From: Rhodobacteraceae bacterium SB2
Lineage (GTDB): Bacteria; Pseudomonadota; Alphaproteobacteria; Rhodobacterales; Rhodobacteraceae
Length of the DNA stretch: 64,000 nt
Direction: 5' to 3'
Assembly (NCBI GenBank): GCA_001642945.1
Contig: LGRT01000018.1
Location: 186,001 to 250,000 of the forward strand
Of the stretch, positions 19,247 to 27,697 are shown piece by piece. Made by a program: the position numbers and the translations under genes. Below the pieces are notes generated by a model. It worked only from the letters and a program-made list of their open reading frames with translations, searched no databases and was not told where the DNA came from. Numbering within the stretch: the first letter of the stretch is position 1; each line of letters opens with the position of its first letter.

Positions 19247-19717
19247 CTATGAAAACTGATATTTCGCCCCGTAAGTGACCGGAAAATTAACAGAACGGGC
19301 GATAAAGCACCGCTCTGAAACGCGGTGGTGCAGCAGGTCGGCACGGCTGGGATCATCGCCGTTCGACAGCGTAATCTGCGGCCGTAACGTTGCCGCGACA
19401 AACCGACTGGCGCCATTAGCAAGCGTTTCACCCTGTGCAATGGGGTGATCTTGATACGCTTGAATACATAAGCCGGCCGCACTGGCCAGGTGCAGATACC
19501 ATAACATATGGCAGGCGCTCAACGTTGAAATCAACAAGTCCTCAGGATTATAAAGCGCAAGATCCCCACCCAAAATTGGATCATTCGAGCAGCTTATCAC
19601 GGGTTTTCCGGGGCTGCATAAATCCCAACTGCGCGCATACCCGCGATAGGTTTTCGTGCCCTGCCCGCGGTTTCCCGTCCAAATTACCTGCGCCGTATAA
19701 TCGTGAAGAACAGCCAT
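19247..19717 (-). CDS. OsmC-family protein
   Basis: This 156-residue OsmC/Ohr-fold protein is probably a thiol-dependent hydroperoxide reductase. The two redox Cys are visible: Cys69 in LSACHMLWYLH and Cys137 in VSERCFIARSVNFPVTY. The Glu/Asp-rich helix NPEDLLISTL just before Cys69 is typical. It lies closer to the OsmC-like YhfA-type branch than to Ohr, whose LIAAGYAACF motif is absent. ATG 19717 follows an AAGGA site. It is followed 47 bases later by the phosphoesterase gene. Detoxification of organic peroxides is the expected role but was not tested. Confidence 0.88.
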   Translation of the reverse strand: MAVLHDYTAQVIWTGNRGQGTKTYRGYARSWDLCSPGKPVISCSNDPILGGDLALYNPEDLLISTLSACHMLWYLHLASAAGLCIQAYQDHPIAQGETLANGASRFVAATLRPQITLSNGDDPSRADLLHHRVSERCFIARSVNFPVTYGAKYQFS

Positions 19718-19779
19718 TATTTTTCCTTTCAGTCAAGGCCGTTTGTCCAACGAGGTCACCGTCAAAACCACGCCAAAAC

Positions 19780-20352
19780 TTAGATCATGCGCGCGCGAAG
19801 ATCGATGACCTCATCCTCGGTTACGATTTGATCCAAAGGTTGGTCGGTTGCCTCCAATGGCAGGTGATCTGCCTGCTGCGCGTTATAGGCAAACCCAATG
19901 GCAAAAGTAGGTCGCTTTGCGCGTAACATCTCGAGCGTGCGGTCATAAAATCCACCGCCATAACCCAGCCGCCCCCCATTTCGATCAAAAGCGACAAGGG
20001 GCACGATCACCAGTTCCGGTTCGAAAAAATCATCATCAATCGGGATTTTGGCACCAAATGGCCCCTCCTTAAGCGCGCCCTCAGGATACCATTTTGAAAA
20101 CCGCAAAGGATGGCCTTCGGCGGCAATCACCGGCACCCCAACCGGGCCATATCCAGCGGCTTCCGCCATCGCGGGGCGCGGATCAATTTCGGTGCGAATG
20201 GGCATGTACCCGGCCAAGGATACGCCGCGATATCCGGCCAAAACCGATGATAAGAGCCCCGCGCAAGCGCCTATATCCCGAGCATGCGCCGATTTGCGCC
20301 GCGCAAAGGCAGCTTTGCGCGCGGCCCGTTTGCGCTCTGTCAAATCATTCAT
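19780..20352 (-). CDS. fthC: 5-formyltetrahydrofolate cyclo-ligase
   Basis: This enzyme uses ATP to convert 5-formyl-THF to 5,10-methenyl-THF, recovering folate from a dead-end form. It has 190 residues from ATG 20352. The N-terminal basic helix ERKRAARKAAFARRK and the C-terminal signature GGRLGYGGGFYDRTLEML are diagnostic. The ATG overlaps the mgtE stop as ATGA (20349-20352), so this start is favoured over the GTG 12 bases earlier. Translational coupling to a magnesium channel gene may help supply Mg-ATP-dependent reactions, but this is more likely just compact operon packing. Confidence 0.93.
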   Translation of the reverse strand: MNDLTERKRAARKAAFARRKSAHARDIGACAGLLSSVLAGYRGVSLAGYMPIRTEIDPRPAMAEAAGYGPVGVPVIAAEGHPLRFSKWYPEGALKEGPFGAKIPIDDDFFEPELVIVPLVAFDRNGGRLGYGGGFYDRTLEMLRAKRPTFAIGFAYNAQQADHLPLEATDQPLDQIVTEDEVIDLRARMI

Positions 20353-21743
20353 AACAAGATCCACCCTGCCAAACCCAAAAACGCCAGAAATCCCACAATA
20401 TCGGTGACCGTGGTAACAAAAGCCCCAGAGGCCAACGCAGGATCAATGCCAAAACGCGCCAGCAGAACCGGAATGCCGGTGCCAGCCAAACCCGCAACAA
20501 CCAAATTGATCACCATCGCTAACGCGATCACATATCCAAGCACGGGGGATCCGAACCAGATCACCCCGACCGAGCCCATTACCAACGCGAAAACCACCCC
20601 ATTTAAAAGCCCCACAAGAACCTCTCGTCGCACCACCCGAACCAGATTTGAGCGGGTCAGATCTTTGGTCGCAATCGCACGCACCGCAACCGTCAGGCTT
20701 TGCGTGCCCGCATTGCCGCCCATCGAGGCCACAATGGGCATTAAAATCGCCAAAGCCACCAATTGCGCAAGCGCTGCTTCGAATTGCGCGATGACCACAG
20801 AGGCTAAAATAGCTGTAAACAGGTTCACCCCCAACCAAGGCAAGCGCTGCTTGGCCGTTTCCAAAACCGTATCGCTGAGGCTACTTTCTCCAACCCCGGC
20901 CAGGCGCAAAATGTCTTCCTCATGTTCATGGTCAAGCACCATCATCGCATCATCAATCGTAATCATGCCGACAAGGCGCTGTTCATGATCCACAACAGGC
21001 GCAGAAATCAGATGATATTGATTGAACGCATAGGCAACTTCTGCTTCGTCTTGATCTGCCGGGATAACGCGAAACATCTCTTCCTTCAGGCTGACCAACG
21101 CGGTGCTACGCTTTGATGACATGATGCGCCCCAGCGTGACATTGCCCACCGGATGGAATTTTGGATCCACCAGAATCACATGATAAAACTGTTCTGGCAA
21201 CTCCTCGGCTTTGCGCATGAATTCAATCGCATCGCCAACCGTCCAATAATCAGGCGCTGCAACCACTTCGCGCTGCATTAAGCGACCAGCGGAAAACTCT
21301 GGATAGGCCAGCGATTGTTCGACAGCCAAGCGATCTATATCATCCAAAGCGTCCAGAATGGCTTCTTGCTGCGGCGTTTCCAAATCTTCCAGAAGATCGA
21401 CAACATCGTCGCTTTCCAGATCGCGCACCGCGTCGGCCAAAACCTCGGGTTTCAGAAGATTGATCACGTCTTCGCGAATGGCCTCATTCAGCTCAGACAG
21501 GATTTCACCATCAAATTCACGCTCATAAAGACGGATCAACCGCGCCCGATCATAGCCATCGATTTGTTCGAGCAAATCCGCGATATCCGCCGCGTGCAAA
21601 GGCTCCATCTGCGCAACCAGCTGATCACGATCTTCACGATCTACAGCGTCTAAAATACCCGCAACATCGCTTGGATTGAGCTCATAACTGCGATCAGGCT
21701 GCGCCACGTCTTGATCAGATAGGATGGTATGGTTTTGCATCAT
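20349..21743 (-). CDS. mgtE: Magnesium transporter MgtE
   Basis: This inner-membrane magnesium channel has 464 residues from the tandem ATGs at 21743/21740. The N-terminal helical MgtE_N domain (DVAGILDAVDREDRDQLVAQ onwards) is followed by two CBS domains near residues 125-255 (GRLMQREVVAAPDYWTVGDA; SAPVVDHEQRLVGMITIDDA). Five helices end the protein, with MGGNAGTQSLTVAVRAIA forming the pore region. The N and CBS domains close the channel when cytosolic Mg is high. A frame extension upstream to 21854 is rejected as it adds a non-family leader. No M-box riboswitch is evident in the 126-base spacer shared with guaD. Confidence 0.94.
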   Translation of the reverse strand: MMQNHTILSDQDVAQPDRSYELNPSDVAGILDAVDREDRDQLVAQMEPLHAADIADLLEQIDGYDRARLIRLYEREFDGEILSELNEAIREDVINLLKPEVLADAVRDLESDDVVDLLEDLETPQQEAILDALDDIDRLAVEQSLAYPEFSAGRLMQREVVAAPDYWTVGDAIEFMRKAEELPEQFYHVILVDPKFHPVGNVTLGRIMSSKRSTALVSLKEEMFRVIPADQDEAEVAYAFNQYHLISAPVVDHEQRLVGMITIDDAMMVLDHEHEEDILRLAGVGESSLSDTVLETAKQRLPWLGVNLFTAILASVVIAQFEAALAQLVALAILMPIVASMGGNAGTQSLTVAVRAIATKDLTRSNLVRVVRREVLVGLLNGVVFALVMGSVGVIWFGSPVLGYVIALAMVINLVVAGLAGTGIPVLLARFGIDPALASGAFVTTVTDIVGFLAFLGLAGWILL

Positions 21744-21869
21744 AAGCCCCCATAAACTATGCTCGTGATAGCTGAGAATAAAACAAAAGAGCAATGCAAT
21801 AACGCGGTTTACCGGCCCTGATATGCAAATTATACAGCTAGAGATGGATTTCAATCAAAAGGATCTTAC

Positions 21870-23183
21870 GTGATCGCATCCTCACCTCAGCTGTTGCTAA
21901 CAGGCCAAACGCTCAGTTTTAAAGCCGATCCCTTTGTAACAAAGGTCGAATCGGCCAGCGCCTTTGACAGCGCCGGCGGCGTGCTCATTGAAGCGGGAAG
22001 GATCCTTGCACAAGGCCCAGCTGCAGATTTACGCCGACACTACCCACAAGCGCAGGTCATCGATTATGGCGATAAGCTGATCATAGCGGGCTTTATCGAC
22101 GCGCATGTTCATTATCCGCAGACCGCAATCATTGCCAGCTGGGGAAACCGCCTGATTGATTGGCTCAACCAGTATACATTTCCCGAAGAAATGCGATTTG
22201 GCGATGCGGCTTATGCACAACACAGCGCGGAGACGTATTTGGATCTGGCGCTCGCGCATGGCACGACCAGCCTGGCCAGTTTTTGTACCATTCATCCAAA
22301 CAGCGTAGAGGCGCTGTTTGCCAGTGCGGACGCGCGCGGCATGGCCATCGTGGCGGGCAAAACCTGCATGGATCGCAACGCGCCCGAAGGCTTGCGCGAC
22401 ACGGCGCAAAGCGCCTATGATCAAAGCAAAGCTTTGCTGCAAACATGGCATGGGCAAGGCCGGGCGCGCTATGCCATCACGCCGCGGTTTTCACCCACCT
22501 CAACCCCCGCGCAACTGACCGCATTGGGGGCTTTATGGCAGGAATTTCCCGATTGCCTGATGCAAACCCATCTCAGCGAACAAATCGATGAAATCGCATG
22601 GGTGAAAGATCTCTTCCCCAATGCGCGCGATTATCTGGATACCTACGAGACATTCGGTTTGCTGGGCCAACGCGGCCTGTACGGGCATGCGATACATTTG
22701 CAGCCGCGTGAAAAAGCCCGGCTGAAAGAGGTTGGCGCGGCTTTGGTTCATTGCCCAACATCAAACAGTTTCATCGGCTCGGGCCTCTTTGATATGCACG
22801 GCCTGGCAAATGCCGGGCAACGCATCGCTCTGGCAACCGATACCGGGGGTGGATCCAGCTTTTCCATGCTGCGCACTATGGCTGCGGCCTATGAGATCGG
22901 CCAACTAAACGGTCATCCTTTGCACCCGGCGCAATTGCTCTGGTTGGCCACGATGGGCTCCGCGCGCAGCCTGCATCTTGAACATGAAATCGGCAGCCTA
23001 ACACCCGGAAAATATGCAGATCTGGTGGTTTTAGATTTGGCCTCAACCCCCGCAATCGCGCAGCGGCAAAGGCAAGCGAATGATCACTGGTCAAGCCTGT
23101 TTCCGACCATCATGATGGGCGATGATCGCGCCATCCATTCGGTGTGGATCAAAGGCGCAGAACGGCACAGCAAAACCAGTTAG
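21870..23183 (+). CDS. guaD: Guanine deaminase
   Basis: This zinc amidohydrolase deaminates guanine to xanthine. It has 437 residues from GTG 21870, behind an AAGGA site. Metal ligands show in PGF-like IIAGFIDAHVHYPQ (His79, His81), MQTHLSEQ (His near 234), YGHAIHL (near 272) and ATDTGGGSSFSML (Asp near 323). PQTAIIASWG and the AFDSAGG-type N-terminus fit GuaD. It is divergent from mgtE and convergent with an 8-oxoguanine deaminase-like gene 26 bases away. The two give the strain at least two purine-deaminating activities. Confidence 0.93.
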   Translation: MIASSPQLLLTGQTLSFKADPFVTKVESASAFDSAGGVLIEAGRILAQGPAADLRRHYPQAQVIDYGDKLIIAGFIDAHVHYPQTAIIASWGNRLIDWLNQYTFPEEMRFGDAAYAQHSAETYLDLALAHGTTSLASFCTIHPNSVEALFASADARGMAIVAGKTCMDRNAPEGLRDTAQSAYDQSKALLQTWHGQGRARYAITPRFSPTSTPAQLTALGALWQEFPDCLMQTHLSEQIDEIAWVKDLFPNARDYLDTYETFGLLGQRGLYGHAIHLQPREKARLKEVGAALVHCPTSNSFIGSGLFDMHGLANAGQRIALATDTGGGSSFSMLRTMAAAYEIGQLNGHPLHPAQLLWLATMGSARSLHLEHEIGSLTPGKYADLVVLDLASTPAIAQRQRQANDHWSSLFPTIMMGDDRAIHSVWIKGAERHSKTS

Positions 23184-23209
23184 GCGCGCCGCAGAGGCCT
23201 CTCTCAACC

Positions 23210-24553
23210 CTATGCGTTGATAAGCTTTTGCACCAGGCGGTTTTGATGCGCGATCAAAGCCTCTAAATCAGTGCTGCGCAGCTGGCCATCGCGCACAACA
23301 AAGCGCCCTTCCACCAGTAAATCCCGCACTTTATTGGGCCCCGAAAGAACCAACGCCGCAGGATCCCAGCTGCCCGCACTTTCCACGCCAGAAACATCCC
23401 AAATTGCAATATCCGCCCGTTTTCCGACCGCCAAGCGCCCACATTCGGGTCGGCCCAGCACATCTGCACCCCCGCGGGTTGCAATTTCTAACGCCTCGCG
23501 GGCACTCATCGCATCTGCGCCTTGCGACACCCTTTGCAGCAACATCGCTTGGCGCGCCTCATCCATCAAATTGCCCAAATCATTGCTGGCAGACCCGTCG
23601 ACCCCCAATCCCACGGGCACCCGCGCATCGCGCATTTGGCGCAGCGGAGCGATCCCAGAGCCAAGGCGGCAATTCGAACAGGGGCAATGCGCCACACCGG
23701 TTTGGCTTTTGCCGAATAGGGCAATTTCTTTGGCATCCAATTTCACACAATGCGCGTGCCACACATCCGCACCTGTCCATCCCAGATCTTCAGCATATTG
23801 CCCTGGGCGACATCCAAATTTTTCAAGCGAATAGGCGATATCCTCATCATTTTCCGCCAAATGCGTGTGTAAAAATACCCCCTTATCGCGCGCCAAAAGC
23901 GCCGCGTCGCGCATTAAATCACGACTTACTGAAAAAGGGGAACAGGGCGCAATGCCCACCCTGAGCATGGATGCGGGAGAGGGATCATGGAACGCATCCA
24001 CCACACGGATGCAATCTTCCAAAATCCACGCTTCCGTTTCAACCAAAGCATCAGGCGGTAAGCCGCCATCGCTTTCACCGATGCTCATCGCACCCCGGGT
24101 TGGAAAAAAGCGCAGGCCAATTTCCTGCGCCGCCTCAATCGTATCTTCCAGCCGCACACCGTTGGGGTATAAATACAAATGATCGGCGCTTAAACTGCAG
24201 CCAGACAATGCCAATTCGGCCAACCCCACCATCGCTGAAACGCGCATTTCTTCAGGCCCAAAGCGGGCCCAAATAGGGTAGAGCGTCTGCAGCCACCCAA
24301 ACAACAATGCGTTTTGCGCGCCCGGCACCGCGCGGGTTAAGCTTTGATAGAGGTGGTGATGCGTATTGACCAAACCCGGCGTCACAACGCAGCCTTCGGC
24401 CTGCACCACCTCACAGTCAACGGGCGGCGCGTAATTCTGCGCGACGGCTATAATTTCTCCCTCATGTAAATGGATATCAGCGCCGTGCAATTCGCGTCGC
24501 GCATCATCCATGGTGAGGATGTAATCTGCATTTTTGATCAGGATATCGCCCAT
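23210..24553 (-). CDS. 8-oxoguanine deaminase-like amidohydrolase
   Basis: This 447-residue amidohydrolase of the ATZ/TRZ group most likely deaminates 8-oxoguanine to urate. The zinc site is NTHHHLYQSLTRAVPGAQNA (His65, His67). FLHTHLAENDED gives the third His, and VGLGVDGSASND gives the Asp. The segment HCPCSNCRLGSGIAPLRQM is typical of the 8-oxoguanine deaminase branch and differs from cytosine or S-adenosylhomocysteine deaminases. ATG 24553 has AAAGG ten bases upstream, directly after the HisN-type gene (nine-base gap). Triazine or other aminohydrolase activity is the main alternative. Confidence 0.85.
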   Translation of the reverse strand: MGDILIKNADYILTMDDARRELHGADIHLHEGEIIAVAQNYAPPVDCEVVQAEGCVVTPGLVNTHHHLYQSLTRAVPGAQNALLFGWLQTLYPIWARFGPEEMRVSAMVGLAELALSGCSLSADHLYLYPNGVRLEDTIEAAQEIGLRFFPTRGAMSIGESDGGLPPDALVETEAWILEDCIRVVDAFHDPSPASMLRVGIAPCSPFSVSRDLMRDAALLARDKGVFLHTHLAENDEDIAYSLEKFGCRPGQYAEDLGWTGADVWHAHCVKLDAKEIALFGKSQTGVAHCPCSNCRLGSGIAPLRQMRDARVPVGLGVDGSASNDLGNLMDEARQAMLLQRVSQGADAMSAREALEIATRGGADVLGRPECGRLAVGKRADIAIWDVSGVESAGSWDPAALVLSGPNKVRDLLVEGRFVVRDGQLRSTDLEALIAHQNRLVQKLINA

Positions 24554-24562
24554 GCGCGGCCT

Positions 24563-25393
24563 TTAGAGGCGCGCGTTTTGCAGCAAGGGCAAAGCGGCTG
24601 CCATCAGCTCGGGCGTTGCCGCAGCGATAATTTGCCCGCCGTCATGCGCAGGATGCCCCTGCCAATTGCAAACGACCCCTCCAGCGGCTTCGATCACTGC
24701 GATCGGCGCTTGCACATCATAGGCGCTTAATCCGGCCTCGATCACCAAATCGATCTGCCCCGCCGCCAGCAAGGCATAGGCATAGCAATCTAAACCATAG
24801 CGTACCAATTTAACCTGTTTGGCCACCGCCTGAAAGCTGGCATGCTCGGCGCGGCTGCCAATTTCAGGAAAGGTGGAAAACAACAGCGCATCCTTCAAAG
24901 CGCGCGTAGAGCGCGTTTGCAAAGCCGCCGCCCCCAAAGGACCGGCCATCGTGTTCAGCCCCAAACCGCCGATAAAACGCTCTCCGATATAAGGTTGATC
25001 AATGACTCCAAAAAACGGGCCCGCCGCATCGCGCAGGGCAATCAAAACGCCCCAGGTTGGCGTTCCGCTCATGAAAGAGCGGGTGCCATCGATCGGATCA
25101 AGCACCCACGTTAACCCTGAGCTTCCAAAAGTTTCCCCGTATTCTTCACCCAAAATACCATCCTCTGGGCGTTGCGCTTCAAGGATGGCGCGCATCGCGC
25201 GCTCGGCGGCTTTATCCGCATGGGTCACAGGATCAAAGCCCTGATCGGCTTTATTTTCAAGCGCCAAGTTTGTTGACCGGAATAGCGGCAAAATTGCCGC
25301 TCTAGCCGCCTCAGCCAAGTCGACCGCCACGCGTTTTAGCTCTTCTTTATCTGCCGCAGAAAGAACCTCTCTGCTTACATACGCTTGTTCCAT
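24563..25393 (-). CDS. hisN: Histidinol-phosphatase (inositol-monophosphatase family)
   Basis: This is a 276-residue Li-sensitive phosphatase-fold enzyme. The metal site is EEYGE (Glu83/84), WVLDPIDGTRSFMSG (Asp99, Asp102) and AYDVQAPIAVIEAAGG near residue 219. The DPIDGTRSF form and the overall length match HisN, the histidinol-phosphatase of actinobacteria and alphaproteobacteria, better than SuhB. ATG 25393 has GAAAGGG eight bases upstream. An in-frame TTG two codons earlier is ignored. It leads a pair with the purine deaminase, a link with no obvious metabolic reason. Inositol-1-phosphatase activity remains possible. Confidence 0.82.
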   Translation of the reverse strand: MEQAYVSREVLSAADKEELKRVAVDLAEAARAAILPLFRSTNLALENKADQGFDPVTHADKAAERAMRAILEAQRPEDGILGEEYGETFGSSGLTWVLDPIDGTRSFMSGTPTWGVLIALRDAAGPFFGVIDQPYIGERFIGGLGLNTMAGPLGAAALQTRSTRALKDALLFSTFPEIGSRAEHASFQAVAKQVKLVRYGLDCYAYALLAAGQIDLVIEAGLSAYDVQAPIAVIEAAGGVVCNWQGHPAHDGGQIIAAATPELMAAALPLLQNARL

Positions 25394-25440
25394 AATCAAA
25401 CCCTTTCGCCCACAGGCGCTAGAGCATGATCACGCGAAAA

Positions 25441-25812
25441 TCAAGCGACGTCGCTGAGCACCCGGGCAAGGTCAAACAATCTACGCCGTTGGTTTTCCGG
25501 TATCGCATAGTAAGAGCGCACCAAATCCAACGCTTCTTTATCGCCCATAAGATCTGACGGCATAGCGTCAGACTGAATTTTAACGCCTTTTTCTGCCTGC
25601 AACCCATCGAAGAAAAAATTAATCGAAACGTCTAAAGTGCTTGCGATATCCCATAGGCGTGATGCGCTTACACGGTTCGCACCGGTTTCATATTTTTGAA
25701 TTTGTTGAAATTTAATCCCGACATGCTCTGCCAATTGTTGCTGCGTCATCCCAACCAGCCATCTACGCTGCCGGAGTCGCTTTCCAACATGTTCGTCAAC
25801 AGGATGTGCCAT
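25441..25812 (-). CDS. XRE-family transcriptional regulator
   Basis: This 123-residue regulator has an N-terminal Cro/CI-type helix-turn-helix (residues about 12-66; GMTQQQLAEHVGIKFQQIQK). A helical C-terminal tail ends in PENQRRRLFDLARVLSDVA. The type is common as a single chromosomal copy in alphaproteobacteria, and its targets are not known to me. ATG 25812 has AAAGGA eight bases upstream. A 29-base inverted repeat at 25842-25870 just upstream could be its own operator. It lies 47 bases upstream of hisN and could be co-transcribed with it. Confidence 0.85.
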   Translation of the reverse strand: MAHPVDEHVGKRLRQRRWLVGMTQQQLAEHVGIKFQQIQKYETGANRVSASRLWDIASTLDVSINFFFDGLQAEKGVKIQSDAMPSDLMGDKEALDLVRSYYAIPENQRRRLFDLARVLSDVA

Positions 25813-25841
25813 TGAATATTCCTTTTTATAACAATTATGGA

Positions 25842-25870
25842 GGTTTAGACCTAAATACTCTGGCTAAACC
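25842..25870. promoter_or_regulatory. Inverted repeat upstream of the XRE gene, candidate operator
   Basis: GGTTTAG (25842-25848) and CTAAACC (25864-25870) are perfect seven-base arms, and the spacer starts with ACCTAAA, giving a nested TTTAG-AC-CTAAA palindrome. The repeat lies 30-58 bases upstream of the regulator's ATG. XRE repressors commonly bind such nested repeats to control themselves. Confidence 0.45.
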
Positions 25871-26398
25871 CTTAAATCATGAGATGGAGATTAACAGAAC
25901 AGCCGCAAAATTCAAGCCGTTTTGTTACTTTAACGAATAAAATTTAAAATTCACTCTCTTTAAGGGAGAGTCGCCAAAGCGCTTAAAACTGGCTTTTAAA
26001 GCGGTCATCGCAACGCAAGCCGCCCCCCCCCACCACCTTTGAAGCACAGCCCCGACAAGCTATCTTTTTTGCGCAGGTCTTTCTAAGAAACCTCGCATTT
26101 TCCGAGCAAAGGGCAAATCTATTCAATTTTACAGAAACCACATAAGCGCGCTGAAACTCCCATAAGCCATGGCTCCTACTCACTTTTCGGTGAGATGCAG
26201 AAACGGCCTGCCCGTTCTTTTGCCTGCAACACCCTGTAGCTGGTTCGTACCTTTAACCGCTCAGCACCTTGGAAGGTCGGAAAAGAGGGCTTAAAAAACG
26301 CATAAAGCCTTTAACTGGTGTTCAAAAAGACTCACTTCACACTATTTTTAACAAATCAGGAATTGATCTTACGCTAAGCCTTGAAAATTGGCTCATTC

Positions 26399-26466
26399 TC
26401 CCCAATATACGCAGTAATATGTTTTTCAGAATGGGGATCCCATCCTGTTCATTCGGCACTGGAGGT
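26399..26466 (+). promoter_or_regulatory. Possible structured leader of the Bax-inhibitor gene
   Basis: TCCCCA (26399-26404) pairs with TGGGGA (26432-26437) around a 27-base loop that itself contains an ATAT/ATAT pairing. GGGATCCC (26434-26441) could form a competing small hairpin. A strong ribosome site TGGAGG follows at 26460-26465, six bases before the ATG. A ybhL leader RNA motif is described upstream of this gene family in alphaproteobacteria. I cannot confirm that this is an example. Confidence 0.3.
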
Positions 26467-26471
26467 TAATT

Positions 26472-27248
26472 ATGGCAGAATTTGAAACAATGCGCAGCAC
26501 CGCAGCGGGTCGCGTCGGCGAAATCGACGAAGGCCTGCGCACGCATATGAACAAAGTATACGGGACAATGTCTGTTGGTATGCTGATTACAGCATTGGCC
26601 GCATGGGCCATTGCCGGTTTGGCAACCACGTCTGATCCCGCCTTGGCGGCTGGCCAGATGGCCAATGGCACGTTGCTCACGTCTTTCGGCGTTGCCATTT
26701 ACACATCGGCTCTACGCTGGATTGTGATGCTGGCACCTTTGGGAATGATTTTTGGCTTTGGCGCCATTATGCAACGCGCTTCAGCCAGCGGCGCGCAGTT
26801 GTTCTTCTTTCTTTTCGCCACATTAATTGGCGTCTCGCTGAGTTCGATCTTTGTGTTCTACACAACTATCTCAATCGTGCAGACCTTTTTAGTCACCGCG
26901 ATCGCTTTTGCAGGCTTGTCGCTTTGGGGTTACACCACGAAGCAAGACATTTCGGGCTGGGGCTCTTTTCTGATCATGGGCGTAATCGGCATTTTTGTAG
27001 CGATGATCGTCAATATGTTTCTCGGCTCTCCCGCGATAATGTTTGCGATTTCCGTTCTGGGCGTTTTGATCTTTGCCGGCCTAACCGCCTATGACACACA
27101 AAATATCAAAAATACCTATTTGGCGCATGCGCATCATGGCGATCAGGAATGGTTGGATAAATCAGCGATTCACGGCGCGCTAAATCTTTATTTGGATTTC
27201 CTCAACATGTTCCAGTTCTTGCTGATGTTCATGGGCAACCAAGAATAA
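26472..27248 (+). CDS. Bax inhibitor-1/YccA-family membrane protein
   Basis: This is a 258-residue inner-membrane protein with about seven helices. An N-terminal cytoplasmic tail (MAEFETMRSTAAGRVGEIDE) leads to NKVYGTMSVGMLITALAAW. The central LGMIFGFGAIMQRAS and the C-terminal GALNLYLDFLNMFQFLLMFM are family features. Members in bacteria (YbhL, YccA, YetJ) are calcium leak channels or modulators of the FtsH protease; which applies here is open. ATG 26472 has TGGAGG six bases upstream. A strong terminator follows 22 bases after the stop, so the gene is probably monocistronic. Confidence 0.92.
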   Translation: MAEFETMRSTAAGRVGEIDEGLRTHMNKVYGTMSVGMLITALAAWAIAGLATTSDPALAAGQMANGTLLTSFGVAIYTSALRWIVMLAPLGMIFGFGAIMQRASASGAQLFFFLFATLIGVSLSSIFVFYTTISIVQTFLVTAIAFAGLSLWGYTTKQDISGWGSFLIMGVIGIFVAMIVNMFLGSPAIMFAISVLGVLIFAGLTAYDTQNIKNTYLAHAHHGDQEWLDKSAIHGALNLYLDFLNMFQFLLMFMGNQE

Positions 27249-27270
27249 GCAAGCGCTACTTTTATACAAG

Positions 27271-27303
27271 AAAAGGCCGCGGTTCGCTTCGCGGCCTTTT
27301 TTA
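27271..27303 (+). terminator. Rho-independent terminator after the Bax-inhibitor gene
   Basis: AAAAGGCCGCG (27271-27281) pairs perfectly with CGCGGCCTTTT (27290-27300) around an eight-base loop. A run of T follows into 27302. It lies 22 bases after the stop codon. Confidence 0.9.
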
Positions 27304-27344
27304 TACGATCTGAATAAATCGACGGGTCGAACCATCAACCGCAA

Positions 27345-27379
27345 CAAAAAAACCACTCAGAAGTCTGAGTGGTTTTTTT
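27345..27379. terminator. Bidirectional terminator between the Bax-inhibitor gene and rpmG
   Basis: CCACTCAG (27353-27360) pairs with CTGAGTGG (27365-27372) around the loop AAGT. Eight A lie before and seven T after, so it works on both strands. Its main job should be to end the rpmG transcript, whose stop codon is 25 bases away on the minus strand. Confidence 0.9.
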
Positions 27380-27403
27380 GTCACTTAAAAGGGCAAGGCC
27401 TGC

Positions 27404-27571
27404 TTATTTGATCTTGCCTTCTTTATATTCAACATGCTTACGCACAACCGGATCGTATTTACGAACGATCATCTTCTCAGTCATTGTGCGGGCGTTTTTC
27501 TTGGTCACATAAAAATGGCCAGTGCCTGCGGTAGAATTCAGGCGGATTTTAATAGTGGTTGGCTTGGCCAT
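27404..27571 (-). CDS. rpmG: 50S ribosomal protein L33
   Basis: This is ribosomal protein L33, 55 residues: [20 protein letters not shown] at the start, then [20 protein letters not shown]. It belongs to the zinc-free type, as the CxxC pairs are absent. ATG 27571 has AGGAG seven bases upstream, and the upstream extension to 27598 is rejected. It lies about 125 bases downstream of rnpB on the same strand and ends in a strong bidirectional terminator. Binding to 23S rRNA near the E site is the known role. Confidence 0.97.
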   Translation of the reverse strand: MAKPTTIKIRLNSTAGTGHFYVTKKNARTMTEKMIVRKYDPVVRKHVEYKEGKIK

Positions 27572-27697
27572 GAAACGTCTCCTGAAGCGGGGGATCAAAC
27601 ACCCGTAAAACTCTGTAGAATGTGCCTTTTAGCGATGCTGAGGCTGCTGTCAACCGGGACCGCGCATATTTTCCGCGGCGCATCCAGATCAAAGCAA

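Larger units (their letters stand above)
25813..26471. other. Long intergenic region between the XRE gene and the Bax-inhibitor gene
   Basis: These 659 bases separate divergent genes. I see an inverted repeat near the XRE start (25842-25870). There are hairpins ACTCTC/GAGAGT (25953-25971) and CTCAC/GTGAG (26179-26194), a run of C at about 26023-26031, and a possible leader structure at 26399-26437. No tRNA is visible. Short frames at 25983-26183 (minus) and 26269-26469 (plus) lack ribosome sites and family features. The length and the hairpins leave room for an unannotated small RNA. Confidence 0.45.

Noticed and set aside
21744-21869. M-box (magnesium) riboswitch before mgtE
   Set aside because: The spacer shared with guaD is only 126 bases and shows no M-box architecture.
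26220-26270. tRNA-like GGTTCGTACC near 26244
   Set aside because: No acceptor stem, anticodon arm or D arm can be built around it.
25983-26469. Short frames in the 659-base spacer (25983-26183 minus, 26269-26469 plus)
   Set aside because: They lack Shine-Dalgarno sequences, have odd composition and show no family motifs.
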